DNA from: Treponema sp.
Lineage (GTDB): Bacteria; Spirochaetota; Spirochaetia; Treponematales; Breznakiellaceae
NCBI GenBank assembly: GCA_031257695.1
Contig: JAIROB010000146.1
Location: 1 to 6,091 of the forward strand
Direction: 5' to 3'
DNA length: 6,091 nucleotides
The position numbers and the translations under genes were made by a program. The notes beneath the pieces are model-generated. The model saw only the letters and a list, made by a program, of their open reading frames with translations. It did no database searches and was not told where the DNA came from. Positions 5,590-6,091 of the stretch are shown here, piece after piece. Within the stretch, counting starts at the first letter, position 1. Each line of letters starts with the position of its first letter.

Positions 5590-6091
5590 GGTTTCCTCCC
5601 CGGGCATTTTGTCTTCCAATTTTTTTTCCGTCCGCAAGCCGATAGGGGTTGCGGCGGTTCCGCAGATAGGTTTGATAGGCGGCGCTGCTTTCATAGTAGC
5701 CGTCCGGCCCCTTAAACGATGAGGACTCGTCGCAGCGGTACAGTTCCAGCAGGGCGGGGAACAGGGGCGATTCCATGATCTCCCTGGTTTTGGCCAGGGG
5801 CAGCCGGGGCAGGGCCGCGGGGAGCATGTGGTTTCGCACCAAATAGTGAATATCCGCGATCAGCGGGGCATCGTAACCGAGACGTTCCAGGAATTTGTTG
5901 GCGGCCCGGGCGCCCAGCTCCGCGTGGCCGTTGAAACGGTTGCTCCCGGAGCTGGCCGACAGGGGTTTGCCCACATCGTGAAGCAGGAGTCCCAGGGAGA
6001 GCCGGAAGTCGTAGGCGCCCCGGTTGTGGCCTATGGGCTTGCGGTACCGGAAGGTTTCCAGGGTGTGGGTCCAGACATTGCCTTCGGGGTG
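5576..6091 (-). CDS. HD-domain protein, C-terminal part of a CCA-adding/poly(A) polymerase-like enzyme (5' end missing)
   Basis: 171 residues are visible; the reading frame is open to the window edge, so the N-terminal part lies outside. It begins HPEGNVWTHTLETF and continues with LLLHDVGKP, FNGHAELGA, LVRNHM and LYRCDESS, the spaced metal-ligand residues of an HD phosphohydrolase domain (H9, H38-D39, H56, H88, D120 counted from the edge). The HPEG-VWTHT opening is what I associate with the HD domain attached to bacterial tRNA nucleotidyltransferase/poly(A) polymerase family proteins, which add or repair the 3' CCA end. The nucleotidyltransferase domain itself cannot be checked here, so another HD hydrolase remains possible. 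The basic tail (GKKIGRQNARGGNHGRS) coincides with the ribosome site and start of the siroheme-protein gene, which it overlaps by 14 nt. Confidence 0.75.
   Translation of the reverse strand, partial: HPEGNVWTHTLETFRYRKPIGHNRGAYDFRLSLGLLLHDVGKPLSASSGSNRFNGHAELGARAANKFLERLGYDAPLIADIHYLVRNHMLPAALPRLPLAKTREIMESPLFPALLELYRCDESSSFKGPDGYYESSAAYQTYLRNRRNPYRLADGKKIGRQNARGGNHGRS
5595..5599 (-). promoter_or_regulatory. Ribosome binding site deciding the siroheme-protein start
   Basis: GGAGG within GGGGAGGAAACC directly before ATG 5589, located in the last codons of the HD-domain gene. It is the best Shine-Dalgarno in the window and is the reason for preferring 5589 over upstream in-frame starts. Confidence 0.7.

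Noticed and set aside
5200..5715. 171-codon + strand open frame opposite the siroheme and HD genes
   Set aside because: Both minus-strand genes there carry diagnostic cysteine and His/Asp motifs; the + strand product is a shadow.
1..6091. Defence island, CRISPR array or toxin-antitoxin system
   Set aside because: No repeat-spacer pattern, nuclease/helicase motifs or small toxin-like gene pair could be found on either strand.

Overview
This window looks like chromosome from a moderately GC-rich, anaerobic, diderm bacterium. The best guess is a spirochaete of the Treponema type, possibly a gut treponeme. The clues are a lipoprotein paired with a small barrel-like envelope protein, an oxygen-sensitive siroheme/ferredoxin redox protein, and a remnant of a small tyrosine (Y1) transposase. 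The host assignment is inference; no rRNA or other marker gene is present.

Layout. Positions 1-352 (+) hold the 3' part of a decayed Y1/REP-associated-type transposase, with a +1 frame change near 156-169 and an eroded HUH motif. Positions 353-646 hold no gene, only G/C runs and short hairpins. At 647-1951 (+) is a threonine synthase family protein (ThrC) with the PLP lysine intact but several substrate-loop motifs altered. After 21 nt comes an MscS-family mechanosensitive channel with an N-terminal signal sequence and a Gln/Ala-rich linker (1973-3406, +). These two form one probable transcription unit.

Everything downstream is on the minus strand. A small envelope-protein operon reads leftward from a good sigma70-like promoter (4627-4656). 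Its first gene is a lipoprotein split into two reading frames (signal peptide and lipobox at 4523-4398, body at 4404-3952), with a strong 13-bp hairpin exactly at the split. Its second gene is a small exported, probably beta-barrel, protein (3951-3403) that starts directly after the lipoprotein stop. The barrel gene converges on the channel gene and the two stop codons share the tetranucleotide TTAA. At the right is a second minus-strand unit: the 3' part of a CCA-adding/poly(A)-polymerase-like HD-domain gene (6091-5576) overlapping by 14 nt a siroheme plus 2x[4Fe-4S] sulfite/nitrite-reductase-like protein (5589-4726).

No CRISPR array, tRNA, rRNA or recognisable defence system is visible. The best leads are the split lipoprotein with its hairpin, the altered active-site loops of ThrC, and the free-standing AsrC-like protein coupled to an RNA-processing gene. 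None of these amounts to a demonstrated new system.
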